Notes: generated by a model not told the origin, from the sequence alone. Numbered from the stretch's first letter, positions 1 to 7,411 are shown. The stretch: DNA of 23,139 nt from DTU078 sp033808535 (GCA_033808535.1 JAPXNL010000015.1:1-23139); one strand, 5' to 3'. Translations and numbers: made by a program.

Positions 1-19
1 AGATGTGTATAAGAGACAG
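1..19. other. Tn5/Nextera mosaic-end adapter remnant
   Basis: The first 19 bases read AGATGTGTATAAGAGACAG, identical to the 19-bp Tn5 mosaic end used in transposase-based library kits. A perfect match at the very first base of a contig is best explained as untrimmed adapter, not genomic sequence. The reading frame of the first gene runs open through it, and a GTG at position 5 could be mistaken for a start codon, giving a false N-terminus MYKRQ. Confidence 0.95.
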
Positions 20-460
20 ATCTCCTATTGCTCCGGAATAGCACTTGTCTTTATGAACACATCTGACCCCGTATCGATCCTGCCGTATAGGCTTTTATAT
101 GCTGCGCTCAACTTCGCGGCGGATCTTGTGATACTTGGAGCGCTCACGGCGGCGGCAGCGGTCACGGCGAAAGCTGAAAAGAACGCGGGACTGACAGGCA
201 AAAGGCTGTTTGTCCGAGGCTGCATCTGGGCGGCGGTCATATTCGGCATCGCCGGGTTTATTCAAATCGGGGCGCAGACTGTTGTAGAAATCATGGACTC
301 CGGAGCACCGTCATCGATTAACGCCTATATCTACTATATAACCCCGTATTTGCAGATTGGGGTGTATTCAGTGATCGGAGCGTTCATCGCATGGCTTGCC
401 GGTTCGCTGGGCTTAAACGACGCCGGGGAATCCGCCGGAAATTCTGAAAACCGACAGTAA
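20..460 (+). CDS. Membrane protein of unknown function, 5'-truncated
   Basis: This is the C-terminal 146 residues of a protein whose beginning lies off the contig. The frame continues upstream only through the adapter, so no genuine start codon is present. It shows about three hydrophobic segments: one around LLYAALNFAADLVILGALTA, one around CIWAAVIFGIAGFIQIG, and one around YLQIGVYSVIGAFIAWLAG. A short polar tail rich in Gly, Ser and Asn follows. I do not recognise a family; it is probably an integral membrane protein with a cytoplasmic or exposed C-terminal tail. It lies on the same strand as the PHP-domain gene, 69 bases upstream of it. A short GC-rich inverted repeat (CCGCC/GGCGG, 483-499) lies between them but has no clear T tract, so co-transcription is possible. 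Confidence applies to its being coding, not to any function. Confidence 0.6.
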   Translation: MSYCSGIALVFMNTSDPVSILPYRLLYAALNFAADLVILGALTAAAAVTAKAEKNAGLTGKRLFVRGCIWAAVIFGIAGFIQIGAQTVVEIMDSGAPSSINAYIYYITPYLQIGVYSVIGAFIAWLAGSLGLNDAGESAGNSENRQ

Positions 461-529
461 TAGATTCGGCTCAAAAAAAGACCGCCGGACAATGGCGGCA
501 TATGGCATATAAAAACAGAGGGACGGAAA

Positions 530-1648
530 ATGACATTAGAACAGCTTCGCGCGGCAGTTGAGTCAGGCGACCTGCCGCAGGTCAGACGCACACACTACAT
601 AAACAACCACATCCACACGACCCATTCGTTTTCGCCGTATACGCCCGCAGGCGCGGTTTATACTGCGTGGGTGAACGGACTTGCGACCGCCGGAATCATG
701 GACCATGACACAACCTCCGGCGCGCGCGAATTTCTGGAAGCCGGCAGGCTGCTTGTTCTGCCCGTGACTGTGGGGGTCGAGTGCCGGGTGGATATGTCGC
801 GCACGCCGTTTGTCGGCAGACGCATCAACAACCCCGACCAGGACTCGTGCGCATATGTCGCTATGCACTGCATACCTCACCAGCACATAGAAGCGGTTGA
901 CGCGTGGCTTGCGCCGTACCGCGCGGCGCGCAACGTGCGCAACCGCGCAATGTGCGAGGCGATAAACAGGATCGTGCCTGATTATCTTTCCATAGACTTT
1001 GACCGCGACGTTCTGCTGCTGTCGGTGTCGGCTGTGACCGAGAGGCATATACTGTTTGCGCTCACGCATAAAATAACAGCGGCATTCGCGACGCCCGACG
1101 AGGTGCTGCACTGCCTGAAAAATGTGCTCGGGCTTGACGTGCCTGCAAGGGCAGAACGCAATATTAAAGCCGGACTTGACACGCCGGACTTTTATAAGTA
1201 TGATATTCTGGGTGTGCTGAAAGGCAGCATGGTGGAAAAATTCTATATTGACGCCACGGACGAGCTGCCCGACGTCACCGAATTTATCGATATGGTGCAC
1301 CGCTTCGACGGTATTGCGGCATATGCTTATCTTGGCGACGTAGGCGACTCCGTGACGGGCGACAAGCGCTCGCAGAAATTTGAGGATGACTACCTTGACA
1401 GCCTGATGATCACGCTGAAAGAGATTGGATTTGACGCCGTGACATATATGCCCACGCGCAATACGCCCGCCCAGCTTGACCGCGTGATGGAGCTTTGCAA
1501 AAAGCATGACTTTATGGAAATCAGCGGCGAGGACATTAACTCACCGCGCCAGTCGTTTATCTGCCCCGCATACGACAACCCAAAATTCAAGCATCTTATA
1601 GACGCCGCCTTTGCGCTGATCGAGCGTGAAAACCGCTTAAGCGTATAA
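530..1648 (+). CDS. PHP-domain metal-dependent phosphoesterase-like protein
   Basis: This encodes 372 residues with an N-terminal polymerase-and-histidinol-phosphatase (PHP) domain. The metal-binding motifs visible are HIH at residues 27-29 with H32, DHD at 58-60, and E84 in VGVEC. PHP enzymes bind up to three metal ions and hydrolyse phosphate esters or nucleotides in the cytoplasm; the substrate here cannot be deduced. The last expected motif, usually GSDFHG-like near the C-terminus, appears as SGEDINSP (332-339): an Asp is kept but the usual His is Asn. There is a long middle segment (about 90-300) without motifs I recognise. The ATG at 530 is preceded by an AGGGACGG Shine-Dalgarno-like stretch. 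The next gene, rimO, starts 107 bases downstream. Family membership is fairly sure; activity is inferred. Confidence 0.85.
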   Translation: MTLEQLRAAVESGDLPQVRRTHYINNHIHTTHSFSPYTPAGAVYTAWVNGLATAGIMDHDTTSGAREFLEAGRLLVLPVTVGVECRVDMSRTPFVGRRINNPDQDSCAYVAMHCIPHQHIEAVDAWLAPYRAARNVRNRAMCEAINRIVPDYLSIDFDRDVLLLSVSAVTERHILFALTHKITAAFATPDEVLHCLKNVLGLDVPARAERNIKAGLDTPDFYKYDILGVLKGSMVEKFYIDATDELPDVTEFIDMVHRFDGIAAYAYLGDVGDSVTGDKRSQKFEDDYLDSLMITLKEIGFDAVTYMPTRNTPAQLDRVMELCKKHDFMEISGEDINSPRQSFICPAYDNPKFKHLIDAAFALIERENRLSV

Positions 1649-1755
1649 GGCGGGGGTCGGAGCGCAGGGAAAAGGCGCATCCGGCATAAACACATTTTAT
1701 TATTTCCGCGCCGGCGTAACGGCGGCGCACTTTAAATTTCGGAGAACTGCATTAC

Positions 1756-3084
1756 ATGGAAAAAATCAAAATCGGCTTTATATCGCTGGGCTGCCCGAAA
1801 AATCAGGTTGATACCGAAGTCATGCTCTCGCTTCTGCACGAGGCGGGATATGAGCTGACAGGCGAGGAAATCGAAGCCGATATTATAATTGTAAACACCT
1901 GCGCTTTCATTGAGAGCGCGAAAAAAGAATCGATAGACAATATTCTCGACGTTGCTTGGCTCAAGAAAAACCGCAATCTTAAGGGGATTATCGCCTGCGG
2001 CTGCATGGCGCAGCGCTATGCGGACGAGATCGAGCGCGAGCTGCCAGAGGTCGACGCGATTGTCGGCACCGGAAGCCTGCATGACATTGTCAAGGCGGTC
2101 GAAGCCGTCGCACACGGCGAGAAATTCCGATCGGTCAAGCCCAACGAGGAGCTGCAGCTCGGCGGCGACAGGATTATAACGACGCCGTCGTATTTTGCCT
2201 ACCTCAAGATAGCCGAGGGCTGCGACAACCGCTGCACATACTGCGCGATTCCCTCGATACGCGGCTCGTTCCGCAGCCGCCCGATGGAGGAGCTTGTTGA
2301 GGAAGCCAAAACGCTCGAGTCGCTCGGGGTCAAAGAGCTTGCGCTCATCGCGCAGGACACGACGCGCTACGGGCTTGACCTCTACGGCGAGTACAAGCTC
2401 ACGGAGCTGATACGCAGAATTTCAGCCGAAACCACGATACCGTGGCTGCGGCTTATGTACTGCTATCCCGACAAGATTACAGACGAGCTGATAGCCGAGC
2501 TGCGCGAAAACGACCGGCTTGTCAAATACATCGACCTGCCGATCCAGCACATATCCGACAAAATTCTGACCGCCATGAACAGGCGCGGCGGCAGCGAGGC
2601 AATCCGGTCGGCAATAATGCGTCTGCGCGAGGGCGTGCCGGGCATAGTGATACGCTCGACTGCGATCGTCGGCTTCCCGGGCGAGACACGGGCCGATTTC
2701 GGCGAGCTTTGCGAGTTTATACGCGAGGCACGGTTCGACAGGTTTGGCGCGTTCACATATTCCCGCGAGGAGGGAACGCCGGCATTCGATATGCCCGGTC
2801 AGGTATCCGAGCAGGAAAAGCAGCGCCGGCTTGACAGGCTGATGTCTATTCAGCTCGACATCCACGAGGATAAAAATAAAGCATGGGTCGGACAGACCAT
2901 AAAGGTGCTGTGCGAGGGCTTTGACACTGTGGCTGAGGTATACTTCGGCCGCGGATACGCGGACGCGCCCGAAATCGACGGCAAGGTTTACTTTACCTCC
3001 GACAGGAAGCTGTCCGAGGGCGAGTTTGTCGATGTAAGAATCAGCGATGCCGTTGACTATGACCTGCACGGCGTAAGAGTGTAA
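1756..3084 (+). CDS. rimO: Ribosomal protein S12 methylthiotransferase RimO
   Basis: This is a radical-SAM enzyme that adds a methylthio group to the conserved aspartate of ribosomal protein S12. The 442 residues match the family in length and order. First comes a UPF0004 domain with cysteines C13 (SLGCPKN), C49 (NTCAF) and C83 (CGCM), expected to hold the auxiliary 4Fe-4S cluster. Next is a radical-SAM core with CDNRCTYC (C156, C160, C163), and last a C-terminal TRAM-like domain (about 375-442). The stretch NTCAFIESAKKES and the segment IAQDTTRYGLDLYG favour RimO over the related tRNA enzyme MiaB. GGAGA at 1741-1745 lies 10 bases before the ATG. Upstream, a GC-rich inverted repeat (GCGCCG 1708-1713 with CGGCGC 1723-1728) is followed by an AT-rich stretch; its role is unclear. 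Confidence 0.96.
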   Translation: MEKIKIGFISLGCPKNQVDTEVMLSLLHEAGYELTGEEIEADIIIVNTCAFIESAKKESIDNILDVAWLKKNRNLKGIIACGCMAQRYADEIERELPEVDAIVGTGSLHDIVKAVEAVAHGEKFRSVKPNEELQLGGDRIITTPSYFAYLKIAEGCDNRCTYCAIPSIRGSFRSRPMEELVEEAKTLESLGVKELALIAQDTTRYGLDLYGEYKLTELIRRISAETTIPWLRLMYCYPDKITDELIAELRENDRLVKYIDLPIQHISDKILTAMNRRGGSEAIRSAIMRLREGVPGIVIRSTAIVGFPGETRADFGELCEFIREARFDRFGAFTYSREEGTPAFDMPGQVSEQEKQRRLDRLMSIQLDIHEDKNKAWVGQTIKVLCEGFDTVAEVYFGRGYADAPEIDGKVYFTSDRKLSEGEFVDVRISDAVDYDLHGVRV

Positions 3085-3094
3085 ATATATGCTT

Positions 3095-3130
3095 CGGCTT
3101 CAACGGTCCGGAGCCGGCAGTGTTGTTTTG
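3095..3130 (+). terminator. Possible intrinsic terminator after rimO
   Basis: An inverted repeat pairs 3095-3101 (CGGCTTC) with 3110-3116 (GGAGCCG), seven pairs including one G-T, with an 8-base loop. It is followed by a T-rich but interrupted stretch (TGTTGTTTTG at 3121-3130). The stem-to-T-tract distance is longer than ideal, so termination may be weak. Confidence 0.35.
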
Positions 3131-3163
3131 GCAAAGTAAATTATATATAAAGGAGATTTGAGT

Positions 3164-4294
3164 ATGAAGTATCGGGATTTCGGCAAAACCGGGCTGAAGA
3201 TTTCGCAGATTGGTTTCGGCTGCATGAGACTGCCGGAGATTGATCGTGACGGTCAGCGCATCGTAGACGAGGAAAAGGCAATACCGATGCTCCGCCGCGG
3301 ATATGAACTGGGCATAAACTACTATGACACGGCGGTATTCTACAACAACGGCTATAGCCAGTATGCGGTCGGGCGCGCAGTAAAGCCGTTCCGCGACAAG
3401 ATAATGATTTCGACAAAGCTGCCGCTCGATATGGTAAAGGAGCCCGACGACTTCAAGCGTGTGCTTCACCAGTCGCTGGAGCGCATTGACACCCCGTATA
3501 TTGACTTCTATCACTTCCATGGCATAAATAAAGACGTGTTCGACAACAAAATCATGCCGATGAAGCTGATGGACGAAGCCCGCCGCGCAATTGACGAGGG
3601 GCTGATCCGTCACATATCGTTCTCGTTCCACGACAAGCCGGATCATATGCGTCACATCATCGACCGCGGCGAGATCTTCTCGTCGGTGCTGATGCAGTAT
3701 AACCTGCTCGACCGCAGCAATGAGGAAGTGCTTGCCTACGCGCACGAGAAGGGGCTCGGCACAGTCATAATGGGACCGGTTGCAGGCGGCAGGCTTGCGG
3801 CGCCCTCTTATCTGTACGAGAAGCTGCTCGGCAAAAAGAGCGGCTCCACTCCCGAGCTTGCGCTGCGCTTCGTGCTGGGCAACCAAAACGTCTCCTGCGC
3901 GCTGTCGGGCATGACAAACATCGAGATGGTCGAGGAAAACTGCAAAATAGGCGACGATGCAAATCCGATGGCCCCCGGGGACTGGGAAAAAGTCACGGTG
4001 ATGATGGAGGAGATAAAGAAATTCTCCGACCTCTACTGCACCGGCTGCGCATACTGTATGCCCTGTCCGAAAGGCATCGATATACCGTACATATTCAATT
4101 GCTACACATACTTCAACGTGTACGGTCTCAAAGACCACGCGCGCCATATGTACTCGCGCGTCGGCAGGGAGGAGCGCGGCGTTGGCAAGGCCATCTCAGA
4201 ATGCGTCGAATGCAAAAAGTGCGAGAAGAAATGCCCGCAGCACATTGAGATATCAAAGAAACTGAAAGAAGTGCACGCTGCCATAACAGGTTGA
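3164..4294 (+). CDS. Aldo/keto reductase with C-terminal 4Fe-4S ferredoxin-like domain
   Basis: This 376-residue cytoplasmic oxidoreductase joins an aldo/keto reductase barrel to an iron-sulfur tail. The barrel starts MKYRDFGKTGLKISQIGFG and shows the likely catalytic set D55, Y60 (DTAVFY), K85 (STK) and H119 (YHFHG). After residue 290 there are two cysteine groups, C292/C295/C298/C301 (CTGCAYCMPC) and C347/C350/C353/C357 (CVECKKCEKKC), as expected for two 4Fe-4S clusters. Such fusions are common in anaerobes; their substrates are mostly unknown, and electrons may come from ferredoxin as well as a nicotinamide. I chose ATG 3164 because AGGAG (3151-3155) lies 8 bases before it. An in-frame TTG at 3158 would be only 2 bases from that site. 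It is followed by convergent genes and a hairpin. Confidence 0.93.
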   Translation: MKYRDFGKTGLKISQIGFGCMRLPEIDRDGQRIVDEEKAIPMLRRGYELGINYYDTAVFYNNGYSQYAVGRAVKPFRDKIMISTKLPLDMVKEPDDFKRVLHQSLERIDTPYIDFYHFHGINKDVFDNKIMPMKLMDEARRAIDEGLIRHISFSFHDKPDHMRHIIDRGEIFSSVLMQYNLLDRSNEEVLAYAHEKGLGTVIMGPVAGGRLAAPSYLYEKLLGKKSGSTPELALRFVLGNQNVSCALSGMTNIEMVEENCKIGDDANPMAPGDWEKVTVMMEEIKKFSDLYCTGCAYCMPCPKGIDIPYIFNCYTYFNVYGLKDHARHMYSRVGREERGVGKAISECVECKKCEKKCPQHIEISKKLKEVHAAITG

Positions 4295-4334
4295 CATGGC
4301 AGGCACGTCCAATGCGGTGCTTTGCGGTGTATAG

Positions 4335-4379
4335 AAACAAAAAACTCCGCCGGAACGGGAATTGCCCGATTCGGCGGAG
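4335..4379 (-). terminator. Intrinsic terminator of the yqhQ-prmC-DUF2752 operon
   Basis: An 8-bp perfect stem pairs 4345-4352 (CTCCGCCG) with 4372-4379 (CGGCGGAG), with an inner CGGG/CCCG pairing. On the minus strand the stem is followed at once by TTTTTTGTTT (complement of 4335-4344), a proper T tract. On the plus strand no comparable T run follows, so it mainly serves the minus-strand genes, although the aldo/keto reductase gene converges on it. Confidence 0.85.
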
Positions 4380-4402
4380 CCTGCATTTTATGTAACTTTT
4401 CT

Positions 4403-4762
4403 TTACCTCCAGCCGTTTGCCAGCCGGAAAATCCATACGACAACAAACAAGACTGCGACCACAATCAGCGTTATCTCCGCTATCTTTCGCGGCAGCGGTT
4501 TCTTTCCAAACGTATACACTGCCAGAGCGCCCGCGAGCACCGGGGCAAGCGGGAACAGCGGGTGCCAGAAAAAAGCGCCTTTGAAATATCCCCGTAAGAC
4601 GGCGAGGTATGCGCGCGTCATGCCGCAGCCCGGGCAGGGAATGTCGGTTATGGCCTTGAAAGGGCAGACAGTGCCGAACAACTTGTTCAGAAAATACGCG
4701 CCGACTCCGATCACAACAACAATTCCCGCCGCCGCGAAAAGCTTTTTGAGTGCCGGTTTCAT
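4403..4762 (-). CDS. DUF2752 domain-containing membrane protein
   Basis: This small membrane protein (119 residues) belongs to the DUF2752 family, whose function is unknown. The family signature is clear: CPFKAITDIPCPGCGMTRA at 33-51, with cysteines C33, C43 and C46 and the TRA triplet. There is a hydrophobic helix at about 9-27, a second hydrophobic stretch after the motif (about 62-84), and a third near the end (about 93-113). The start ATG overlaps the prmC stop codon by four bases (ATGA at 4762-4759), so translation is probably coupled to prmC. It is the last gene of the minus-strand trio, with the terminator 24 bases beyond its stop. The cysteine pattern suggests metal binding or disulfide chemistry, but this is only inference. 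Confidence 0.88.
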   Translation of the reverse strand: MKPALKKLFAAAGIVVVIGVGAYFLNKLFGTVCPFKAITDIPCPGCGMTRAYLAVLRGYFKGAFFWHPLFPLAPVLAGALAVYTFGKKPLPRKIAEITLIVVAVLFVVVWIFRLANGWR

Positions 4763-5532
4763 AATATCCGAAGCTCCGCAACACGTTCGTTTCCGCCATA
4801 GTCGCGAAAAATCACGCAGCTGTACCCGTGTGCAGCCGCAAGACTGCGCAGCGCGTCGCCCTGGTCATAGCCGATCTCAAGCAGCATAACGCCGCCCGGT
4901 GCGAGCTTGCGCCTGTACTTTTGCAGGATGCAGCGGTAGAAATCCAGCCCGTCGGCACCGCCGTCAATCGCGATGAGCGGCTCGCGGCGCACCGGCTCGT
5001 CGAGCGTGGCGATAACATCCGTTGCGATGTACGGCGGGTTGGAGGCAATAATGTCAAAGCCGCCGTCGGGCAGCATAGCTATGAATTTATCGTCGCGTAT
5101 GTCGGCGTGTATAAATGCGACGCGGTCTGAAACGCCATTTCGCTCTGCATTCTGCACGGCAAGCACAAGTGCTCTCTCCGACAGCTCGACAGCCGTAACT
5201 GAAAGGTTCGGGCAATGCGCGGCGGTCGAAATGGCTATGCAGCCGCTGCCGGTGCAAAGGTCGAGCATGTGTAAAGCGCGGCTGCCCGCTGCTGCAACGG
5301 CGCGGTCGACAAGCCGCTCGGTGTCGGGTCTGGGGATAAGGCAGTCGGGCGAAACGGTGTAGACCTCATCGTAAAAATACGCCGTTCCGGTTATATACTG
5401 CACCGGCTCGCCGTCCGCCAGCCGGCGCATGGCATCCTCAAACTCTTTGCCCCCGGGAAACCGCTCCCGGATCAGCCGCTTGGCTTCATCGGGGATCAGC
5501 GGGCGGGCATTATTTTTTTCAGCCGGCAGCAT
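4759..5532 (-). CDS. prmC: Release factor N5-glutamine methyltransferase PrmC
   Basis: PrmC methylates the glutamine of the GGQ motif in peptide chain release factors, using S-adenosylmethionine. Visible are the SAM-binding DLCTGSG (91-97), an acidic end of the second strand (AVELS, 114-118), and the catalytic NPPY (165-168), all in usual order. I chose the ATG at 5532 (MLPAEKNN), giving 257 residues. It overlaps the end of yqhQ by 14 bases. No clear Shine-Dalgarno site precedes it, so translational coupling is likely. With this start the helical N-terminal domain before GEPVQYITG (41-49) is only about 40 residues, shorter than the roughly 70 usual in the family. The frame is open further upstream inside yqhQ, but that extension is basic and low in recognisable features. 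The family's common partner prfA is not adjacent. Confidence 0.93.
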   Translation of the reverse strand: MLPAEKNNARPLIPDEAKRLIRERFPGGKEFEDAMRRLADGEPVQYITGTAYFYDEVYTVSPDCLIPRPDTERLVDRAVAAAGSRALHMLDLCTGSGCIAISTAAHCPNLSVTAVELSERALVLAVQNAERNGVSDRVAFIHADIRDDKFIAMLPDGGFDIIASNPPYIATDVIATLDEPVRREPLIAIDGGADGLDFYRCILQKYRRKLAPGGVMLLEIGYDQGDALRSLAAAHGYSCVIFRDYGGNERVAELRIL

Positions 5533-6562
5533 TTGCGGTATCTGTGCTGTGCGCCGCTTTGTCTTCGTCGCCGTTTTCGGCGGTTTGCGCGCGCACGCTG
5601 ACCTTGAAGTCCGGAAATTCCTCGGGCAAAGCGGATTTAAGCGCGGCGATAGCCACCTCAAGCTGCGCTTCGTCTGGCTCGCGCGTGGTCAGCCGCTGCA
5701 TCCACAGCCCCGGCTGAGACAATATTCTCACGAGCAGATTGTCGTGTTTGCCGGCGTACATTATAAACTCGTAACCAAGAGACACAAGCACCGGGATGAA
5801 CAGCAGCTTTGTGAACATGCGCAGCAGCATGTTGTCCCATGTGAACAGCGGCAGCGAATAAAGCAGGATGCTGATGAGCAGCATGACAATCAGAAACGAT
5901 GTGCCGCAGCGCGGGTGGAAGCGCGTGTACTTTTTTGCGTGCTCAGGCGTCAGTTCGTCGCCTTTTTCATAGCAGAAAATCGATTTGTGCTCCGCGCCGT
6001 GGTATTCAAACGTCCTGCGGATGTCGGGCAAAAGCGACACAAGCGCTATATAGCCGACAAAAATGGCTATTTTGACAATGCCCTCGATGAGGTTGCGCGC
6101 CAGACCAAGCGTACCGCCGGCAAGCTTGTCTATACCTTTTGTGACAAATATCGGCAAAAAGAAGAACAGCCCAATGCCCAGCACCAGTCCCAGAATTGTG
6201 CTGATCACCATGACGGCGTCCATGATGCCACGCCCGAATTTCACGCGCAGCCATTTTTCGAACCTGCTTTCGCTGATTTCCTCGTCCATGCCCATCGCGC
6301 GCGCGGAGATTTCCAGCGTTTTATAGCTGAGCGCAATCATCTCGCAGAAATTGACCACGCCGCGGATTATCGGCCAGCCGAGGATTTTATATTTATTTTT
6401 CAGCGCGGTAAAGCGCTCGGTTGTAACGTCTATATTGCCGTCTGCAAGCCTTACAGCCACAGAATAGCGCTCGCGGCTCTTCATCATCACGCCCTCGAGC
6501 ACTGCCTGTCCGCCGACGGTGCCGATTTTGCAGGCGGCGTCCTTTTTGATTTTATCTTTCAT
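5519..6562 (-). CDS. yqhQ: DUF1385 family membrane protein (YqhQ-like)
   Basis: This encodes 347 residues of the DUF1385/YqhQ family, membrane proteins of unknown function frequent in Clostridia and Bacilli, often next to prmC and prfA. Recognisable segments are GGQAVLEGVMM (about 17-27), the YHGAEHKSIFCYE block, and RFHPRCGTSFL, all typical of the family. Several membrane spans are visible between about residues 110 and 260. A charged, Glu/Ala-rich tail ends the protein. The ATG at 6562 is preceded by a weak ribosome site. It is the first gene of a minus-strand operon yqhQ-prmC-DUF2752 with overlapping junctions, and is divergent from rpmH. A 383-residue open frame on the opposite strand is a codon-bias shadow of this gene. 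Confidence 0.93.
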   Translation of the reverse strand: MKDKIKKDAACKIGTVGGQAVLEGVMMKSRERYSVAVRLADGNIDVTTERFTALKNKYKILGWPIIRGVVNFCEMIALSYKTLEISARAMGMDEEISESRFEKWLRVKFGRGIMDAVMVISTILGLVLGIGLFFFLPIFVTKGIDKLAGGTLGLARNLIEGIVKIAIFVGYIALVSLLPDIRRTFEYHGAEHKSIFCYEKGDELTPEHAKKYTRFHPRCGTSFLIVMLLISILLYSLPLFTWDNMLLRMFTKLLFIPVLVSLGYEFIMYAGKHDNLLVRILSQPGLWMQRLTTREPDEAQLEVAIAALKSALPEEFPDFKVSVRAQTAENGDEDKAAHSTDTANAAG

Positions 6563-6607
6563 AATATACTGTACCTGTAATTGTATTTCAACCGGATTTC
6601 AGGCTCT

Positions 6608-6616
6608 ATTATAACA
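6608..6616 (-). promoter_or_regulatory. Extended -10 promoter for yqhQ operon
   Basis: On the minus strand this reads TGTTATAAT, a TG-N-TATAAT extended -10 element. No good -35 box is seen at the expected spacing, which extended -10 promoters can tolerate. Transcription would begin near 6601, giving a leader of roughly 40 bases before yqhQ. Confidence 0.45.
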
Positions 6617-6707
6617 CCGCGGGCTGTATAAATATATAATTAAATGTTAATATTTTTGTATGAGGACGTTTTATTCGGGTATATAGGGCATAAATGCGAA
6701 AAAATAC

Positions 6708-6737
6708 TTGACAAAAAGCGCGACTTGTGTTTATAAT
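6708..6737 (+). promoter_or_regulatory. Consensus sigma-A promoter for rpmH-rnpA-yidD
   Basis: TTGACA (6708-6713) and TATAAT (6732-6737) are both perfect consensus, with an 18-base spacer. Transcription should start near 6744, about 135 bases before the rpmH start. Such strength suits a ribosomal protein gene. A short inverted repeat TAACG/CGTTA (6744-6748, 6761-6765) followed by T residues sits at the expected 5' end. Confidence 0.88.
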
Positions 6738-6774
6738 ATAGGGTAACGTTTCAAAAATGGCGTTAATTTTTTCG

Positions 6775-6818
6775 TGCGTGCTTATACTGCCTGCGTGCTG
6801 ATAAACCTGCATGCGTGC
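6775..6818 (+). repeat. Three direct repeats TGCGTGC in rpmH leader
   Basis: The heptamer TGCGTGC occurs at 6775-6781, 6792-6798 and 6812-6818, at intervals of 17 and 20 bases, in the transcribed leader between the rpmH promoter and the rpmH ribosome site. Function is unknown; it may be a binding site for protein or chance in a GT-rich stretch. Confidence 0.5.
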
Positions 6819-6880
6819 AATTCAGCCGCAGTGAAAAAATATAACGGAGTGCACGTAAACACAAAGGAGTTGAAACAGCA

Positions 6881-7015
6881 ATGCTCAGAACATACCAGCC
6901 CAAGAAGCGGCAGCGCAAGAAGGAGCACGGCTTCCGCAAGAGAATATCCACCGCCAATGGCCGCAAAGTGCTGAAGAGAAGACGCGCAAAGGGTCGCGCA
7001 AGACTCACTCATTGA
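6881..7015 (+). CDS. rpmH: Ribosomal protein bL34
   Basis: This encodes the 44-residue large-subunit protein bL34, starting MLRTYQPKKRQRKKEHGFRK and ending RARLTH. The N-terminal TYQPKK, the central HGFRKR and the basic VLKRRRAKGR are hallmarks of the family, and the length is normal. AGGAG at 6865-6869 lies 11 bases before the ATG. It is the first gene after a consensus promoter and is followed one base after its stop by rnpA, the order nearly universal in bacteria. Binding to 23S rRNA is its known role. It is one of the safest calls in the window despite its size. Confidence 0.98.
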   Translation: MLRTYQPKKRQRKKEHGFRKRISTANGRKVLKRRRAKGRARLTH

Positions 7016-7016
7016 G

Positions 7017-7409
7017 TTGAAACGCATATCTATTACCGAGAACCACCTTTATTCAAAGGTCTACGCCAGAGGGAAGAAATTTGTAACCCCCACGGTTGTA
7101 GTCTATGTGCTTATAGACTACCGCGCCGCGCGCTTCAGGAAACAGAATCCCGAGAAAAAGTTTATAAACCGCATCGGACTGACCGTTACCAAAAAGAACG
7201 GCGGCGCCGTTGTGCGGAATCGCTGCAAGCGAGTGCTGCGTGAAGCTTTGCGCGGCGTTGAATCGAAGTACCAGCTGCGAACCGGGAATCTGATTGTCCT
7301 TGTGGCGCGCGACGCTACGGCGACTGCAAAATCGCATGAGATTGAAAGAGACCTGACTCGCGCGTTCTCGCGGCTGGGTATGCTCATCGAAGCGAAGCGG
7401 GACAGTTAA
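7017..7409 (+). CDS. rnpA: Ribonuclease P protein component
   Basis: The 130-residue basic protein subunit of RNase P assists the catalytic RNA in trimming the 5' leader of pre-tRNAs. The family's conserved RNR motif is visible at 67-69 within VVRNRCKRVLREALRG, and the N-terminal MKRISITENHLYSKVYARGKK is typical. I take TTG 7017 as the start. It lies one base after the rpmH stop and gives the usual N-terminus; no separate Shine-Dalgarno site is evident, so translational coupling to rpmH is likely. The segment FRKQNPEKKFINR (40-52) is a basic insertion before the central beta strand. yidD follows after two bases. Confidence 0.97.
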   Translation: MKRISITENHLYSKVYARGKKFVTPTVVVYVLIDYRAARFRKQNPEKKFINRIGLTVTKKNGGAVVRNRCKRVLREALRGVESKYQLRTGNLIVLVARDATATAKSHEIERDLTRAFSRLGMLIEAKRDS

Positions 7410-7411
7410 AA

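Larger units (their letters stand above)
6563..6880. other. Divergent intergenic region between yqhQ and rpmH
   Basis: This 318-base AT-rich region separates two divergent transcription units. It holds a likely extended -10 promoter for yqhQ, a consensus promoter for rpmH and a leader of about 135 bases before rpmH. In many bacteria the rpmH upstream region carries dnaA and the replication origin. I see no DnaA box (TTATCCACA or a close variant) or dnaA gene here. Confidence 0.7.

Noticed and set aside
563..1507. 314-residue open frame on the minus strand inside the PHP gene
   Set aside because: No recognisable domain, His/Arg/Val-rich composition, and it mirrors codon positions of the well supported PHP gene. 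Typical shadow frame in GC-rich DNA.
3123..3151. Promoter-like TTGTTT-17-TATAAA before the aldo/keto reductase
   Set aside because: Transcription would begin after the ribosome-binding site at 3151-3155, making it useless for this gene.
3041..4147. 368-residue minus-strand frame opposite the aldo/keto reductase
   Set aside because: The plus-strand product has a complete reductase fold and two cysteine clusters; the opposite frame has no motifs and no ribosome site.
5429..6580. 383-residue plus-strand frame opposite yqhQ
   Set aside because: The minus-strand yqhQ product has clear DUF1385 blocks; the opposite frame is His/Phe/Arg-rich without any domain.
6744..6772. TAACG/CGTTA repeat plus T run at the start of the rpmH transcript, as an attenuator
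   Set aside because: Only five pairs with a 12-base loop, starting at the expected transcription start; too weak to call a terminator.
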